From UMGS1519 sp963621885 (GTDB lineage Bacteria > Actinomycetota > Coriobacteriia > Coriobacteriales > Eggerthellaceae), in the NCBI GenBank assembly GCA_963621885.1, contig CAVFFT010000019.1, positions 1 to 24,898 of the forward strand: a stretch of DNA of 24,898 nt, written 5' to 3'. A program made the translations under genes and the position numbers. Every line of letters begins with the position of its first letter. Position 1 is the stretch's first letter. The notes under the pieces are model-generated. The model did no database searches. It was not told the DNA's origin and saw only the letters and a list, made by a program, of their open reading frames with translations. Positions 1 through 8,801 of the stretch are shown in pieces.

Positions 1-31
1 ATGATACCCCACCTCACGCAGGAGGAACACA

Positions 32-108
32 TCTCCCCGCGAGGGACATAAAGGGGAGACAGGCAATCCTGGGCTCCGTTCGTGGCATCTGGCCCGCACA
101 TGCCACGA
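32..108. repeat. two inverted repeats at the window edge
   Basis: Two dyads lie close together. TCTCCCC (32-38) pairs with GGGGAGA (53-59). TCGTGGCA (80-87) pairs perfectly with TGCCACGA (101-108). Neither is followed by a clear T-run on either strand, so terminator function is uncertain. An open frame from base 1 ends with TAA at 49-51 and could be the last codons of a plus-strand gene outside the window; nothing in it is recognisable. Confidence 0.4.
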
Positions 109-156
109 GCAATTAGCCGCCAACAACTAAGAGCAAAGGCGCGATAAACAGAAGAA

Positions 157-188
157 GAGCAGGCCGGCATTGAAGTGCTGGCCTGCTC
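157..188 (-). terminator. terminator of the pilus operon
   Basis: A 13-base arm (157-169) pairs with 176-188 with one A-C mismatch in the minus-strand RNA, around a 6-base loop. Read on the minus strand it is followed by a pyrimidine-rich stretch (TTCTTCTGTTTATC). It sits about 30 bases after the sortase stop codon and closes the operon. The stem would also form in plus-strand RNA. Confidence 0.75.
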
Positions 189-216
189 GTAAAACTAACG
201 GGAATGGTAATTGTTA

Positions 217-1227
217 TTAGAAATCGCTTTCGTCAAACACCTCGTCAATACTTGAAATCAATTCGGATTGTCGCCCTCTTTCAGCTGCCGCGCGAGCGCG
301 GCGCCTCAACACAACGATAGTGGTCGTCAAAATCACAACACTTGCAGCGGCAATGCCCAGATAGTATTTCTGCCAGATGCTCAAGCCGGCGGGGTCCTCC
401 TCTTCTTCAAGAGCCTTCGCCTCCTCGTAATCGACGCGCACGCCTCGTACAAGCAAGCGGTGGTCGTTCACGCCATAAGGCGTGCAGGTCACAAGCGTCA
501 TGTAATCCTTGCCCTGCTCAATGGACAGATCGGAAACATCATCAGGAAGCACGACCGATATCTTATCAACCTTGTAGGCCAGGGTCTCCCCCAACACATG
601 CATATAGAAAACGTCACCCTCCTCCAACTGATCAAGATCGGTAAAAAGCTTCTTCCCCGCCAATCCCGAATGACCCGAAAGTACCGAGTGCGTGGTCTCG
701 CCACCTACCGGCAAGGAAGTCGCCTGCAAATGGCCAACTCCCGCCTGCAACACGTCCGCGCTCGTTCCGTGATACACGGCAAGCTTGGCGCTAATTTTGG
801 GAATCTCGATATAGCCCATCACGTTATCGCCGTTGATATTCAGAAGGCTTGAATAAGGCTCGACCGAAAGGGAATTCATTTTGCTCTGGTCAAAGGGGTC
901 GGTCAGATACGCCGAGTTGTCAACCAAGGCCTCGTTGTAATCGCGTGCCGCCTGAAGGGCATCGTCAATCTTCTTCTGCGCATCCTCGCCATCGTCGGTT
1001 TGATTTTCCTCAATCCGCGCAATGGCTTCATCGTAAGCGGCCGCAATCTGCTCTTGCTCCTGTTCATACTGCAAATTGCTGATAAGCGGGTACACAAAGA
1101 TACCCAAGCCAAGAAGAAAGCCTAAAACCAGCAAGGCTCGTTGCAGCTTGTTTCTTCCGGCAAGAACACCTAAAGGCGCAAACGCGCCTTCATGCTTGCC
1201 TTTGATGCGTTTCCTTGGAAAGCCCAT
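217..1227 (-). CDS. class C (pilin-polymerising) sortase
   Basis: A membrane-anchored transpeptidase that links pilin subunits into a covalent fibre outside the membrane. With the ATG at 1227 the protein is 336 aa. It has an N-terminal membrane segment (about 30-49), a DPF lid motif (110-112) typical of class C, and the catalytic triad His186 (SGHSGL), Cys248 (TLVTCTPYG) and Arg257 (HRLLVRG, nine residues after Cys). A second membrane segment (about 287-306) is followed by a basic and then acidic tail. An in-frame GTG at 1260 would add 11 residues but has no Shine-Dalgarno; the ATG has AAGG eight bases upstream, so I prefer it. It is the last gene of the pilus operon and presumably acts on the two LPxTG-type proteins encoded upstream. 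Length and lid are normal for the class. Confidence 0.93.
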   Translation of the reverse strand: MGFPRKRIKGKHEGAFAPLGVLAGRNKLQRALLVLGFLLGLGIFVYPLISNLQYEQEQEQIAAAYDEAIARIEENQTDDGEDAQKKIDDALQAARDYNEALVDNSAYLTDPFDQSKMNSLSVEPYSSLLNINGDNVMGYIEIPKISAKLAVYHGTSADVLQAGVGHLQATSLPVGGETTHSVLSGHSGLAGKKLFTDLDQLEEGDVFYMHVLGETLAYKVDKISVVLPDDVSDLSIEQGKDYMTLVTCTPYGVNDHRLLVRGVRVDYEEAKALEEEEDPAGLSIWQKYYLGIAAASVVILTTTIVVLRRRARAAAERGRQSELISSIDEVFDESDF

Positions 1228-1393
1228 GCGCAAAACCTTGTCTTTCTTCTGGGGGGGCACAGCATGCTTACGGCAGCCACGCTAGTTCGTCATATGCCAA
1301 CAGAGGGATGCGCCGCTCTTTCGAGCGACACACCCCATTCATAACCCGTTTGGGTATGCTAAGAGTCCTCGACAGGCACCAGCTCTGCAGGAA

Positions 1394-3022
1394 CTACTTA
1401 CTAGAATTCTTCTTCCGCATGCGGGAGGAGAAGGCGACACCAGCAACGGCAAGCATGATGGCGAGTCCGAGCAGCGGCATGATGATGAAGCCCCAATCAC
1501 CCGTCTGCGGAAGCTTGAAGGTCTTCGGGGTGTTGTTCACTTTTCCATCGGCGTAACCATCGTTGTTCGTGTCTTCCGTGACCTTCACAGTCGGAGCTTG
1601 ATTGCCGTCACCATCGCCCGAGTATTGAGCCGTGATGGTAATGGTCTTCGCGCCTTCGGGAGACCAGCCGTCGGGAATGGTCGTCTCAGTGAAGGTGTAG
1701 GTGCCCTCATCAAGGCCCTTGATCGTAATGTTGTGGTTGTCGGGGTGAAGCCTCAGCGCGTTCTTGGCCGTAGGATCAATCGTGCCATTAGGATCAACCT
1801 TGTAGACGCCAGCGGAAATTTCGGTAAGTTTCGTACCCGCCTTTGCACCCGTCATGCTGAAGCGGACCGTGTTGTAATCATCCTGGGTGGGAGTGGCGCC
1901 ACTAAAGGTCTTCAGCAAGTCAACACCAAAGGTGTAGACATAGACCGTATGATCTTCGGACTTGCCCGTACCATCAGACTTGGGATTATTGCTATAGACG
2001 ATATGGGTGGTGTTGGTTTCGGCGGTCTTGACCACCGCGTCGTCATTCAGGGTGGCGTTGAAATCGACGGTGATTTCAGAACCGGCTGCGGGATCCTGCG
2101 TATAGGAAACGGGGTCGCCAGTGGTATATTTGCCAATGAATTTATTGGTGGCAAAGTCAACTTCAAAGGATACCCCTGCTTTGCTCCAACCAGGATCAAG
2201 GTCGGAAACCTTCGTCTTCTTATCGCCGTCAACAACATAGACCGTGTAGTCTTCCGCGGCGACCGCAGTGCCGGCAATCTTAACCTGGAGTTTCTGGAGC
2301 TGTTCCTTGCTGACGGTAAGGCCAGAGCTCATCCTATCTTCGATGTTGAAGATGTAGGAAGAGTAGCCATAGGTGTTGGGGACCTCGGTTTGGATCTGGA
2401 ACGGAACCTCTTCACCAACCTGATAGTCGCCATACTTCTTCTTGTCGCCCTTGCCATCGGTGATGATCTTGTCAACATCAGGCTGCTGGCTCTTCAAGGT
2501 CACTTCTTTCGTCGCGCCGTCAACCTGAATGACAAACGGTGCGGCTTTAACGATATCTGCGGTGGCCGTGTCTTCGGTCACCACGTAATAGCCATTCTCA
2601 AGCTTGAATGAAGATCCTGTACCAGCCTTCGACAGGTTCGTAGTGTCGATGGCCTTTGCAAACTTGATGGACTGGGATGCGTTCAGTTCGGAAATCGCCT
2701 TGGCGACATCGCTCGCGCCCGCGTTTGCGTCGAGCTTGGTCACGCCATCAAGACTGTTATACGCGTTGATGACAGCCGTCTTTGCCTCGGCGCTCGCATA
2801 GTCGTACTTGTAGCTGGTCTTGCCGTCCTTGGTCACTGCTTCAGCATTGAACAGCTTGTACGCACTGAATGTCCTGCCGGTGACGTCTTCATTCGCCTGG
2901 TCCTTGCTGATAGTGACGTCGTACGTATCGGCGGCGTATGCCGCAAACGGCACCGCAGCCAGGGCAAATGCCATTGCAACCGTCATCATTGCAACGAGCA
3001 GCCCTTTCATTGGTTTAGTCAT
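1394..3022 (-). CDS. LPXTG major (backbone) pilin, isopeptide-forming SpaA/FimA type
   Basis: The 542-aa precursor of the structural shaft subunit of a sortase-built pilus. A signal peptide covers about 1-30 (ends AAYA). The first domain (about 32-175) has the NEDVTGRTFSAYKLF pattern common at the start of such pilins. Lys185 in PDVDKII is a plausible cross-linking pilin lysine (inference). A fimbrial D2-type isopeptide domain follows (about 195-350), then a Cna_B-like domain with an E-box-like YTFTETTIPDGW (about 444-455). The sorting signal is LPQTG (504-508), then a hydrophobic helix and an RMRKK tail. The start ATG has AAGGAT five bases upstream (3028-3033). It lies between the adhesin and sortase genes, the usual order of adhesin, shaft, sortase. 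Shaft rather than tip role is inferred from its size and domains. Confidence 0.93.
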   Translation of the reverse strand: MTKPMKGLLVAMMTVAMAFALAAVPFAAYAADTYDVTISKDQANEDVTGRTFSAYKLFNAEAVTKDGKTSYKYDYASAEAKTAVINAYNSLDGVTKLDANAGASDVAKAISELNASQSIKFAKAIDTTNLSKAGTGSSFKLENGYYVVTEDTATADIVKAAPFVIQVDGATKEVTLKSQQPDVDKIITDGKGDKKKYGDYQVGEEVPFQIQTEVPNTYGYSSYIFNIEDRMSSGLTVSKEQLQKLQVKIAGTAVAAEDYTVYVVDGDKKTKVSDLDPGWSKAGVSFEVDFATNKFIGKYTTGDPVSYTQDPAAGSEITVDFNATLNDDAVVKTAETNTTHIVYSNNPKSDGTGKSEDHTVYVYTFGVDLLKTFSGATPTQDDYNTVRFSMTGAKAGTKLTEISAGVYKVDPNGTIDPTAKNALRLHPDNHNITIKGLDEGTYTFTETTIPDGWSPEGAKTITITAQYSGDGDGNQAPTVKVTEDTNNDGYADGKVNNTPKTFKLPQTGDWGFIIMPLLGLAIMLAVAGVAFSSRMRKKNSSK

Positions 3023-3149
3023 AAGCTATCCTTCCCATTAGTATCTTTCACTCGGAAAACTTCGTGGTTTGCCAGCCCTTTCTTTGGCGACCCTCTAAGG
3101 CGGCTGGCGTTTCCCGCCTTGTCAGCGTGCGGGAAAACCCCGACCGGCC
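3023..3149 (-). promoter_or_regulatory. stem-loops between adhesin and backbone pilin genes
   Basis: The 127-base spacer holds two dyads. GCCAGCC (3071-3077) pairs with GGCTGGC (3102-3108), and TTTCCCGC (3110-3117) pairs with GCGGGAAA (3129-3136). There is no U-run, so full termination is unlikely. Such stem-loops can block 3' exonucleases or attenuate, and would fit higher expression of shaft than adhesin. The role is inferred. Confidence 0.4.
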
Positions 3150-6100
3150 CTACCCTTTGACACCTCCTCGGGTCTGACGGGTTCTGAAGTATCCATACAC
3201 GCAGCCAATCATCGCGATGGCTCCGACAAGGGTGAGAGGGGCTATTCCCGATCCACCAGACTGAGGAAGCTTGACAAGCCTCTTGTCGGTGGCGGTATAG
3301 GTGATGTCTTTGTAGGTACTACCCGCCATAGTGATAGGCAGGCTTCCTACCTCGATGGGATCGATTGCAGTGAATCCCTCGGGAGCTTCTGTCTCGACAA
3401 GCAGATACTTGACGCTCTTGTCCTTCGTCGTAAGTGCAAGATTGCTGAAGGTGATATCGCCGCTGCTCGGTGTAGTGGCTGCGCTCGAGTTCTGGGTTTC
3501 CGTACCGTCCACAATGGTTGTGGCGCTCGTCACGGGGTAATACTTCGTCTCGGTACCGTCGCTGGCCTTGTAAACATAGGGGGTATCGCTCGTCGTTGCC
3601 GTGCTGTAAAGGGTGAATGTGGCACCGGCAAGACTGTTGCCCTCGTCATCAATTTTATGGATCTTGATGGAGCCCGTTTCGTCTTTCGGCGTCTCCTTGT
3701 AGGTGTTGGTGAGGGTTACGTCTTGCGTGGCCTCAACCACTTTCACTTTTTTATAAACATAGAAGATGGAGGCGGCATCGGCGCTCGCATCACCCGTCCC
3801 GTGTTCGGTAGTGAGGTAATAATGCTTCGCATTGGCAAGCACATAGGGCCATTCTTCCGAAGGATTGCTCAGCGTGTACTTCACACCGGATTGAGGCCAG
3901 ATGCCATAGTGAATATCGCCTTCACCATCCTTGTAGCTGGTCACGTCGCCTTTACCATTGAATTTCATATAGCCGCTGTTGGCGGTGCCGTTCTTGTGAT
4001 TGTGCATAGAGAAAAACGGATACGTGCCCGACTGGCCACCGGATTTATAGGTTCCGCGATATGTCGTATCCCAAATGCAATTCTCGAGCTCAGTGCCGGA
4101 AATAAGCGAATCCTCAACGGAAGAGTTGTGCACCGTCGCGTAGTAGACCTCGGTGGTGTAGGTAATGGTTGCGCCATTATCGTCCTTGACAGGATAGCTA
4201 CCGGAATTTGTCCACTTTCCCCATTTACCCGTAGGATCAACGAGCGCAGAATTGGTGGCGCTCCCTTTGACGAAGTTCGAGGAGTTGAGCACGATATCCT
4301 TGTCTTCACCCAGATATTCGCCATTGGCATAGACCTTCACGCGAATCTCTTCGGCCATCATCTCGTACTTTTTGATGTCGCTCTTCTGATCGGTATCCGC
4401 GAGCGTCTTGGCCCAATCCTTTGTGGCGGTAATCGTCACCGTATCACCCGACGAACTGGTATCAAGAGCAACGGGATTATCGTGATTGGCCTCCTCTTTT
4501 TCGACGGTCCTCACACCGCCAGACACGCTTACGGTTGGGGCATTGGTGACCCACCATTTCGCTCCGCCACTTCCGTTCCAATAGAGACCTGAATATTGGC
4601 CCTTGTTGTAGCAAAGAACCAGATAGGAATCGTCATCAAGCGAGCTATAGCCGAAGCTGTCCCACTGTACCCACTTGTAAGTCTCTTTGACCTCCTCGTC
4701 GCCGTAGCTCACAGTGCTTGTGTAGCCTTCGGGAAGCGAGTCGTCGTTTTCCTGAAGCGTGTAATTGATGCGCGTCTTCCCGTCGGACCGATAGATGTCG
4801 AGCCCAGTCACCTTGGTCTGCCAGTTGTTGGCGGCAGTAAGAGTCACGCTCTTGCCCGTATCTTCCCCATCGGCGAGGATACGTACTGTGACGGAATCGG
4901 GGCGTTTGTCCGCACTGTCCTCATCGTCGTCCCAAGTCTTGCTGACGTTCAACGTAAGCGAGCCACTTTCAAGAGTTGTAATCGAACCCGGCGTATCCGG
5001 CGCGCTGTAGGTGTTGCAAAGGTTTGCCGCCGTGATGTAGTTGGGCAAATCGTCGTCACGCTCGATCTTCTGGAAGAGATAGAGCTTGGTTGACTTGCTG
5101 TTAACGGGTGAAATGGCGCCCGTCTCGTCATCAAAGTTGAATTTCGAGCTATCCGTGATATTGGAGGCTATCTTCCAAGAGCCCTTGGCATAGGACAGGT
5201 AGACCGTACGGTTCAGCTGCGGGTCAACCTCTTCCATGTTGCTCTTGAACGACCAGGTGCCATCGCTGTTCTTCACCGCGGTCCAGCCCAAGGCGTTTTC
5301 AACAGAGGTATCGCCAACGCCAAAATAGGTATAGGTTGCATACGTGTTCGAGCCAACCGTCTCAGCGTCGTCACCCTCGGCCGCATTGAAGACATACTGG
5401 GTACCGCTCATGACATCCTCGGTCGGACCCTCAGGGCGAAGGACCTGCGAATCGTGAGTGATGCCCGTGCCGATGGTGTACACGGCGCCTTCGGCAAGAT
5501 CGTTTATGTTGTTAGAAGAAGAGACGAGTGCCCAAAGCTCAAGATTCTTGGTGGTCGACTTGGTGGTATTAACGACCGAGAGGCCATAGTCGCCCTGATC
5601 GTTGTTGCCGCCCGTACCAAAAGCTTCGTTGTACACGTAGTTGATGCGGTTACCGTTCTCATCCATATAGGGAAGGCCCTTGACCGTCGCCTTCCAATTG
5701 CCATCCTCGTCGGGCGTGATTTTGACCGTGCGGTCGGTAACCGTCGTGCCACTCGTATTCTTATGCTGAACGGTAACGGTAATGTAGCTTGGGCGATCAT
5801 CAGCATTGTCGCCTTCCCAGTTCTTGGTGATGTTGATGTCTACCGTCTTCGCGGTGCTCGCATCATCTCCGGAATCGGAGGCGAGCATAATGGAGTCGCT
5901 ACTCAGCAAGGCGTCTAGCTCATCCTGAGAATCAATCTCAAGATCGAGTATTTCGCTATCGTTCTCATCCTTAGCGGGCGCACCCTCGGATTCTGACTCT
6001 GATGAGGCAGACTCAGAAGACTGGTAGGTGGAGCTGCCCGAACCCTCTCCTGCATTCGCAACAGAGCTCAGCGAAAGCAAAACGCCTGCAAAGATCGCAA

Positions 6101-6155
6101 TAGCCAAAAGTCCAGCTGCAACCCACAAAGCATTCCTTTTAGTCTTCTCATTCAC
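3150..6155 (-). CDS. large Cna_B/SpaA-domain surface adhesin (putative pilus tip or minor pilin)
   Basis: First gene of the pilus operon, 1001 aa. I place the start at GTG 6155, because GGAGGG (6163-6168) lies seven bases upstream; an ATG 13 codons earlier has no such site. The order is: membrane-spanning signal (about 10-35), Ser/Glu-rich acidic stretch, Cna_B-like domain (about 105-180, VDINITKNWEG), a Tyr/Trp-rich region, a second Cna_B (about 400-480, LTLNVSKTWDDD), a third longer one (about 570-680, ATKDWAK), a SpaA-type collagen-binding-like domain (about 830-950, GSIKIHKIDDEG with E-box YLLVETEAPEGF), sorting signal LPQSG (963-967), hydrophobic helix and basic tail. The Ser in LPQSG replaces the usual Thr. 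Family knowledge supports Lys-Asn isopeptide bonds in these domains. Ligand unknown; tip location is inferred from size and gene order. Confidence 0.88.
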   Translation of the reverse strand: MNEKTKRNALWVAAGLLAIAIFAGVLLSLSSVANAGEGSGSSTYQSSESASSESESEGAPAKDENDSEILDLEIDSQDELDALLSSDSIMLASDSGDDASTAKTVDINITKNWEGDNADDRPSYITVTVQHKNTSGTTVTDRTVKITPDEDGNWKATVKGLPYMDENGNRINYVYNEAFGTGGNNDQGDYGLSVVNTTKSTTKNLELWALVSSSNNINDLAEGAVYTIGTGITHDSQVLRPEGPTEDVMSGTQYVFNAAEGDDAETVGSNTYATYTYFGVGDTSVENALGWTAVKNSDGTWSFKSNMEEVDPQLNRTVYLSYAKGSWKIASNITDSSKFNFDDETGAISPVNSKSTKLYLFQKIERDDDLPNYITAANLCNTYSAPDTPGSITTLESGSLTLNVSKTWDDDEDSADKRPDSVTVRILADGEDTGKSVTLTAANNWQTKVTGLDIYRSDGKTRINYTLQENDDSLPEGYTSTVSYGDEEVKETYKWVQWDSFGYSSLDDDSYLVLCYNKGQYSGLYWNGSGGAKWWVTNAPTVSVSGGVRTVEKEEANHDNPVALDTSSSGDTVTITATKDWAKTLADTDQKSDIKKYEMMAEEIRVKVYANGEYLGEDKDIVLNSSNFVKGSATNSALVDPTGKWGKWTNSGSYPVKDDNGATITYTTEVYYATVHNSSVEDSLISGTELENCIWDTTYRGTYKSGGQSGTYPFFSMHNHKNGTANSGYMKFNGKGDVTSYKDGEGDIHYGIWPQSGVKYTLSNPSEEWPYVLANAKHYYLTTEHGTGDASADAASIFYVYKKVKVVEATQDVTLTNTYKETPKDETGSIKIHKIDDEGNSLAGATFTLYSTATTSDTPYVYKASDGTETKYYPVTSATTIVDGTETQNSSAATTPSSGDITFSNLALTTKDKSVKYLLVETEAPEGFTAIDPIEVGSLPITMAGSTYKDITYTATDKRLVKLPQSGGSGIAPLTLVGAIAMIGCVYGYFRTRQTRGGVKG

Positions 6156-6162
6156 TGGTCCG

Positions 6163-6168
6163 CCCTCC
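6163..6168 (-). promoter_or_regulatory. Shine-Dalgarno fixing the adhesin GTG start
   Basis: GGAGGG on the minus strand, seven bases before GTG 6155. It is much better than anything before the in-frame ATG at 6194. Confidence 0.75.
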
Positions 6169-6368
6169 ACTGCAAACTGGCTGAGATGTCGCATTAGTCG
6201 TTTATTCGCTCGTTAGGGCACGCTAATCCATCTACGGAAACGCTCAACCAAATCGGTCACGCTTAGCCGTCCACTCCATTGCAGCTTTGTTGCCAAATCG
6301 TTACTTTGTAGTCCTTGCGTGGATTGCATCTGGTACGCGACGAAGGCGGCACGCAGCCTATAGTGGCA
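6169..6368. other. leader region of the pilus operon, no gene seen
   Basis: Between the adhesin start and the dyad at 6369 I see no coding frame of interest. No convincing -35/-10 pair can be named. The pilus promoter should lie here, since the tRNA-Ala terminator precedes it. Confidence 0.4.
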
Positions 6369-6402
6369 AGGGCATGACCCCGGAATTCCGAGGCCATGCC
6401 CT
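6369..6402. terminator. long palindromic stem-loop between tRNA-Ala and the pilus operon
   Basis: A 17-base arm (6369-6385) faces 6386-6402, with only two non-Watson-Crick positions. These become G-U pairs in minus-strand RNA. The centre is GGAATTCC. It may be a second tRNA terminator or an insulator; the following bases are only weakly T-rich on either strand. Confidence 0.45.
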
Positions 6403-6433
6403 CTCTGCGATTGCTTCTGCTTAATGCGCAAGA

Positions 6434-6459
6434 AAGCGGGCCGGTTTCCCGACCCGCTT
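6434..6459 (-). terminator. rho-independent terminator of tRNA-Ala
   Basis: On the minus strand an 11-bp GC-rich stem (one G-U) with a GAAA tetraloop is followed by TTTCTTG. It begins eight bases after the tRNA CCA. Confidence 0.85.
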
Positions 6460-6466
6460 GAATTCC

Positions 6467-6542
6467 TGGTGGAGATGATGGGGATCGAACCCACGACCTC
6501 GGCGTTGCGAACGCCGCGCTCTCCCAACTGAGCTACATCCCC
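6467..6542 (-). tRNA. tRNA-Ala (anticodon CGC)
   Basis: Complete 76-base cloverleaf with encoded CCA. The acceptor GGGGATG pairs with CATCTCC and includes the G3-U70 pair that identifies alanine tRNAs. The D-arm is GCTC...GAGC. The anticodon stem CGGCG/CGCCG encloses loop TTCGCAA, giving anticodon CGC (plus-strand 6507-6509). The T-arm is GTGGG-TTCGATC-CCCAT. It reads GCG codons. Its 3' end faces the pilus operon. Confidence 0.97.
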
Positions 6543-6572
6543 AGGTTGGCATCCTTTAGTGGACAAGAAGCC

Positions 6573-6600
6573 ATTTTGCCACGGGAAATGCAAATGTCAA
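6573..6600 (-). promoter_or_regulatory. promoter of tRNA-Ala
   Basis: Minus-strand TTGACA (6600-6595), 16-bp spacer, CAAAAT (6578-6573). The -35 is consensus. The expected start is about 25 bases before the tRNA. Confidence 0.6.
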
Positions 6601-6627
6601 TGCCATACGGCAATTCACAAACGCAAA

Positions 6628-6996
6628 TCACAGACCGAGCATGCCATCAATCGGCTGCGCGCTCGCTTCTTCCGTGTTCTCCTCGTCTTCCTTGGCGGGA
6701 GCCTTATCGGCGGCAAGCTCGTCAATAAGCGGCTGGAACAGCGATTCCTCCCCCTTGAAAATCTCAACCATGCCGGTCAGGATATCCACGTACTGGTACG
6801 ACTGACGTACCTTACGGCCACGCTTGCGGTCGACTTCCATGATGAAAAGCTGCGGATGCACCTGCGTGATGACGCCTTCGCTCTCCATAATCTTCGAACG
6901 ACCCATATTGGCCCGCACGTGAAGACGCTCTCCTACGAGAGCGGCCAAAGTGTCGTGAATCTGATCGACAACCATTACCTGCCTGGCAAAATCCAT
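6628..6996 (-). CDS. veg: Veg family protein
   Basis: 122 aa. The core (about 1-85) matches the small Veg family (DUF1021): VGERLHVRANMGRSKI then ESEGVITQVHPQLFIMEVD and a YQYVDILTGMVEIF segment, forming a small beta-barrel-like domain. The C-terminal 35 residues are acidic and Ala-rich and look disordered, an extension compared with the roughly 86-aa Bacillus protein. Veg of Bacillus subtilis has been linked to biofilm gene expression; the biochemical role is unclear. The start has GGGGAG five bases upstream. It lies downstream of ksgA on the same strand, as in Firmicutes, but has its own likely promoter at 7045-7050. Confidence 0.85.
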   Translation of the reverse strand: MDFARQVMVVDQIHDTLAALVGERLHVRANMGRSKIMESEGVITQVHPQLFIMEVDRKRGRKVRQSYQYVDILTGMVEIFKGEESLFQPLIDELAADKAPAKEDEENTEEASAQPIDGMLGL

Positions 6997-7044
6997 ATAT
7001 ACTCCCCTGACTCTGTGCTGCGAATCCCATGCTACAAGCAGGGA

Positions 7045-7050
7045 ATTTTA
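7045..7050 (-). promoter_or_regulatory. probable -10 element of veg
   Basis: TAAAAT on the minus strand, in the 193-bp gap between ksgA and veg. It would give a 5' leader of about 40 bases. No good -35 is seen. A nearby dyad GAACG-GT-CGTTC lies just upstream on the minus strand. Confidence 0.4.
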
Positions 7051-7189
7051 ACACGCCGCCCGCGAACGGTCGTTCTAGCACGGCGAACGTCACTCATTGA
7101 CCCATATCACTTTCACAACGCCTTCACAGGCATGTGGCGGAATACAGTCGAACGCGTCGGCGTGACGGGCGAACCAAATAGGAACCAAC

Positions 7190-8068
7190 CTACAGGTATG
7201 GCAGCGCGCATTTGCCCAAACGCGCGAACTCCTCCAGGCTCAGCGATTCCCCCCTGCGGCGTTTGTCGATACCGGCGGCGGCGAATATCTCGTCAAGCGC
7301 GCCTATGATTCCCGGCGCTTTGGCGCCATAGGACGAAAAGTAGGTCTTGCACGAGTTCGCTATCGTCTTGCGCCGGGTCGCAAACGAAGCGTCAGCCATG
7401 GTGCATGCCGCGCGGCGTTCCGCATCGCTGAGCTTGCAGGTCGCGCGATCAAGGCGAATGACGCTACTTTCCACCCGCGGAGGCGGAAGGAAATTCCCGG
7501 CCGACACTTGAAAACGGCCTGTCGGATTCGCGTAAAAGCGCAGCTTGACCGTATACGCGCCGTAGTCTTTCGAACCCGGCGAAGCGGCCATCCTGTCAGC
7601 CACCTCAGACTGCACCATCACGACCGCGCGCTCAATGCTCGTGAAGCTTTCAAACGCATCGAGAACGATTCGGGCCGCAACCGCATACGGCAGATTCGAA
7701 ACGAGCTTGGTCGGTGCGAACGGAAGCGTCTCGGGCGTCAGATCGAGCGCATCCATATTCAGAAGCGTGAAGCGGTCCGCCCACGGCGCGCAGGTCTGCG
7801 CAAGCACCTGGGGAAGGTCGTGGTCACGCTCGACGGAAACCACCCGGCCCGCCTCCTTGAGCAAGGCGATGGTAAGCGTGCCGATACCCGGCCCCACCTC
7901 GAGAACATCGTCTTCCGGGGAAAGCTCGGCGAGCAGCGCGATCTTCTGGATAATCGCGTCATTCACGAGGAAGTTCTGTCCCAGCGCCTTCTTGGTCGCA
8001 AGGCCAAACGATGCGAGAACCTCACGCGTGGCCGTCGGCGTCGCCAGCGGCGAAAGCGGCTCACTCAT
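7190..8068 (-). CDS. ksgA: 16S rRNA (adenine1518/1519-N6)-dimethyltransferase KsgA/RsmA
   Basis: 292 aa from ATG 8068, chosen for the GGGGAGAAG directly upstream and because the family begins shortly before the LGQNFL motif (29-34). It dimethylates the two adjacent adenines in the 3' terminal hairpin of 16S rRNA during 30S maturation, using S-adenosylmethionine. Motif I EVGPGIGT (57-64) binds SAM, NMDALDL (104-110) contains motif III, and NLPY (125-128) is the catalytic motif IV. The C-terminal helical domain is complete. The start overlaps the stop of the upstream reductase gene by 8 bp (ATGAGTGA), so the two are likely translationally coupled. Confidence 0.95.
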   Translation of the reverse strand: MSEPLSPLATPTATREVLASFGLATKKALGQNFLVNDAIIQKIALLAELSPEDDVLEVGPGIGTLTIALLKEAGRVVSVERDHDLPQVLAQTCAPWADRFTLLNMDALDLTPETLPFAPTKLVSNLPYAVAARIVLDAFESFTSIERAVVMVQSEVADRMAASPGSKDYGAYTVKLRFYANPTGRFQVSAGNFLPPPRVESSVIRLDRATCKLSDAERRAACTMADASFATRRKTIANSCKTYFSSYGAKAPGIIGALDEIFAAAGIDKRRRGESLSLEEFARLGKCALPYL

Positions 8069-8801
8069 TCTTCTCCCCTTCCTGATTCGCGTTTGCGCGC
8101 GACGTGTGAATTTCCATATGTGCGTGATCGGCGAATGCCCCCGATAAACCGATATGGCTTTCGACCTCCACCAGTGCGAAACCCGCAACCGCCAAAGCGC
8201 TTCGGCAAATGGTGACAAGCGGCTCAAACCCATGCGGGTCGCCGCCGTCCCCTACAACTACAAGATGGCAGGGACGTTTCGGCTGACGCCGCGTGCCTCG
8301 CCAATAATGCGGCTGAAGCCGATCGAGCACGGCCTTCAACTGGGAAGGCGGCCCGGCAAAGTACACTGGACTCACCAGATAGAGCTCGGTTGCCTCATCA
8401 AGCGCCTCCATAAGCGCCGCCATGTCGTCGTTGATGACGCAGATGCCGGTGGCTCGACATCCGTCGCAGCCCACGCAGCCGGCAATGCGCGTCCCCACAA
8501 GCGAGCGGTATCCCACGCGATCATTCGGGAAGCGCGTCGCCAAATCATGCGCGATCTCCTGCGCAAGGGCCGCACTTCGTCCCCGCGCGCGCGGACTTCC
8601 GCTAATCACCAGGTGAAATGGCGTGGCATCGACACTTGCTTCCTCAACGCTGGAATCGGTCACCGCAGAGTCCGGACGGCCCCTCGTATCTTCAGCGCCG
8701 CCCGCGCACCCCGGCATACCAGAGCAGGACGCGGCACCATCGGTGCCATCGGCGCCATCCGCGCACTCCCGCATGTCTTCCCCGCCTACGAGAGCTGCCA
8801 T
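8061..8801 (-). CDS. NADPH-dependent FMN reductase / flavodoxin-like protein
   Basis: 246 aa as drawn. The recognisable fold begins near residue 62 with HLVISGSPRARGRS, the beta1-phosphate-binding loop of the flavodoxin-like NADPH-dependent FMN reductase family. A cysteine cluster follows (Cys109, 112, 115, 121 in GCVGCDGCRATGIC), as in many anaerobe iron-sulfur flavoprotein-like or multimeric flavodoxin proteins, then LVSPVYFAGPPSQLKAVLDR, the family's FMN-contacting segment. The first 60 residues are low-complexity and acidic, so the real start may be further in, for example GTG at codon 48. Either way the gene overlaps or abuts tatD and overlaps ksgA, so it is part of the operon. The substrate cannot be told from sequence. 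Confidence 0.8.
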   Translation of the reverse strand: MAALVGGEDMRECADGADGTDGAASCSGMPGCAGGAEDTRGRPDSAVTDSSVEEASVDATPFHLVISGSPRARGRSAALAQEIAHDLATRFPNDRVGYRSLVGTRIAGCVGCDGCRATGICVINDDMAALMEALDEATELYLVSPVYFAGPPSQLKAVLDRLQPHYWRGTRRQPKRPCHLVVVGDGGDPHGFEPLVTICRSALAVAGFALVEVESHIGLSGAFADHAHMEIHTSRANANQEGEKNE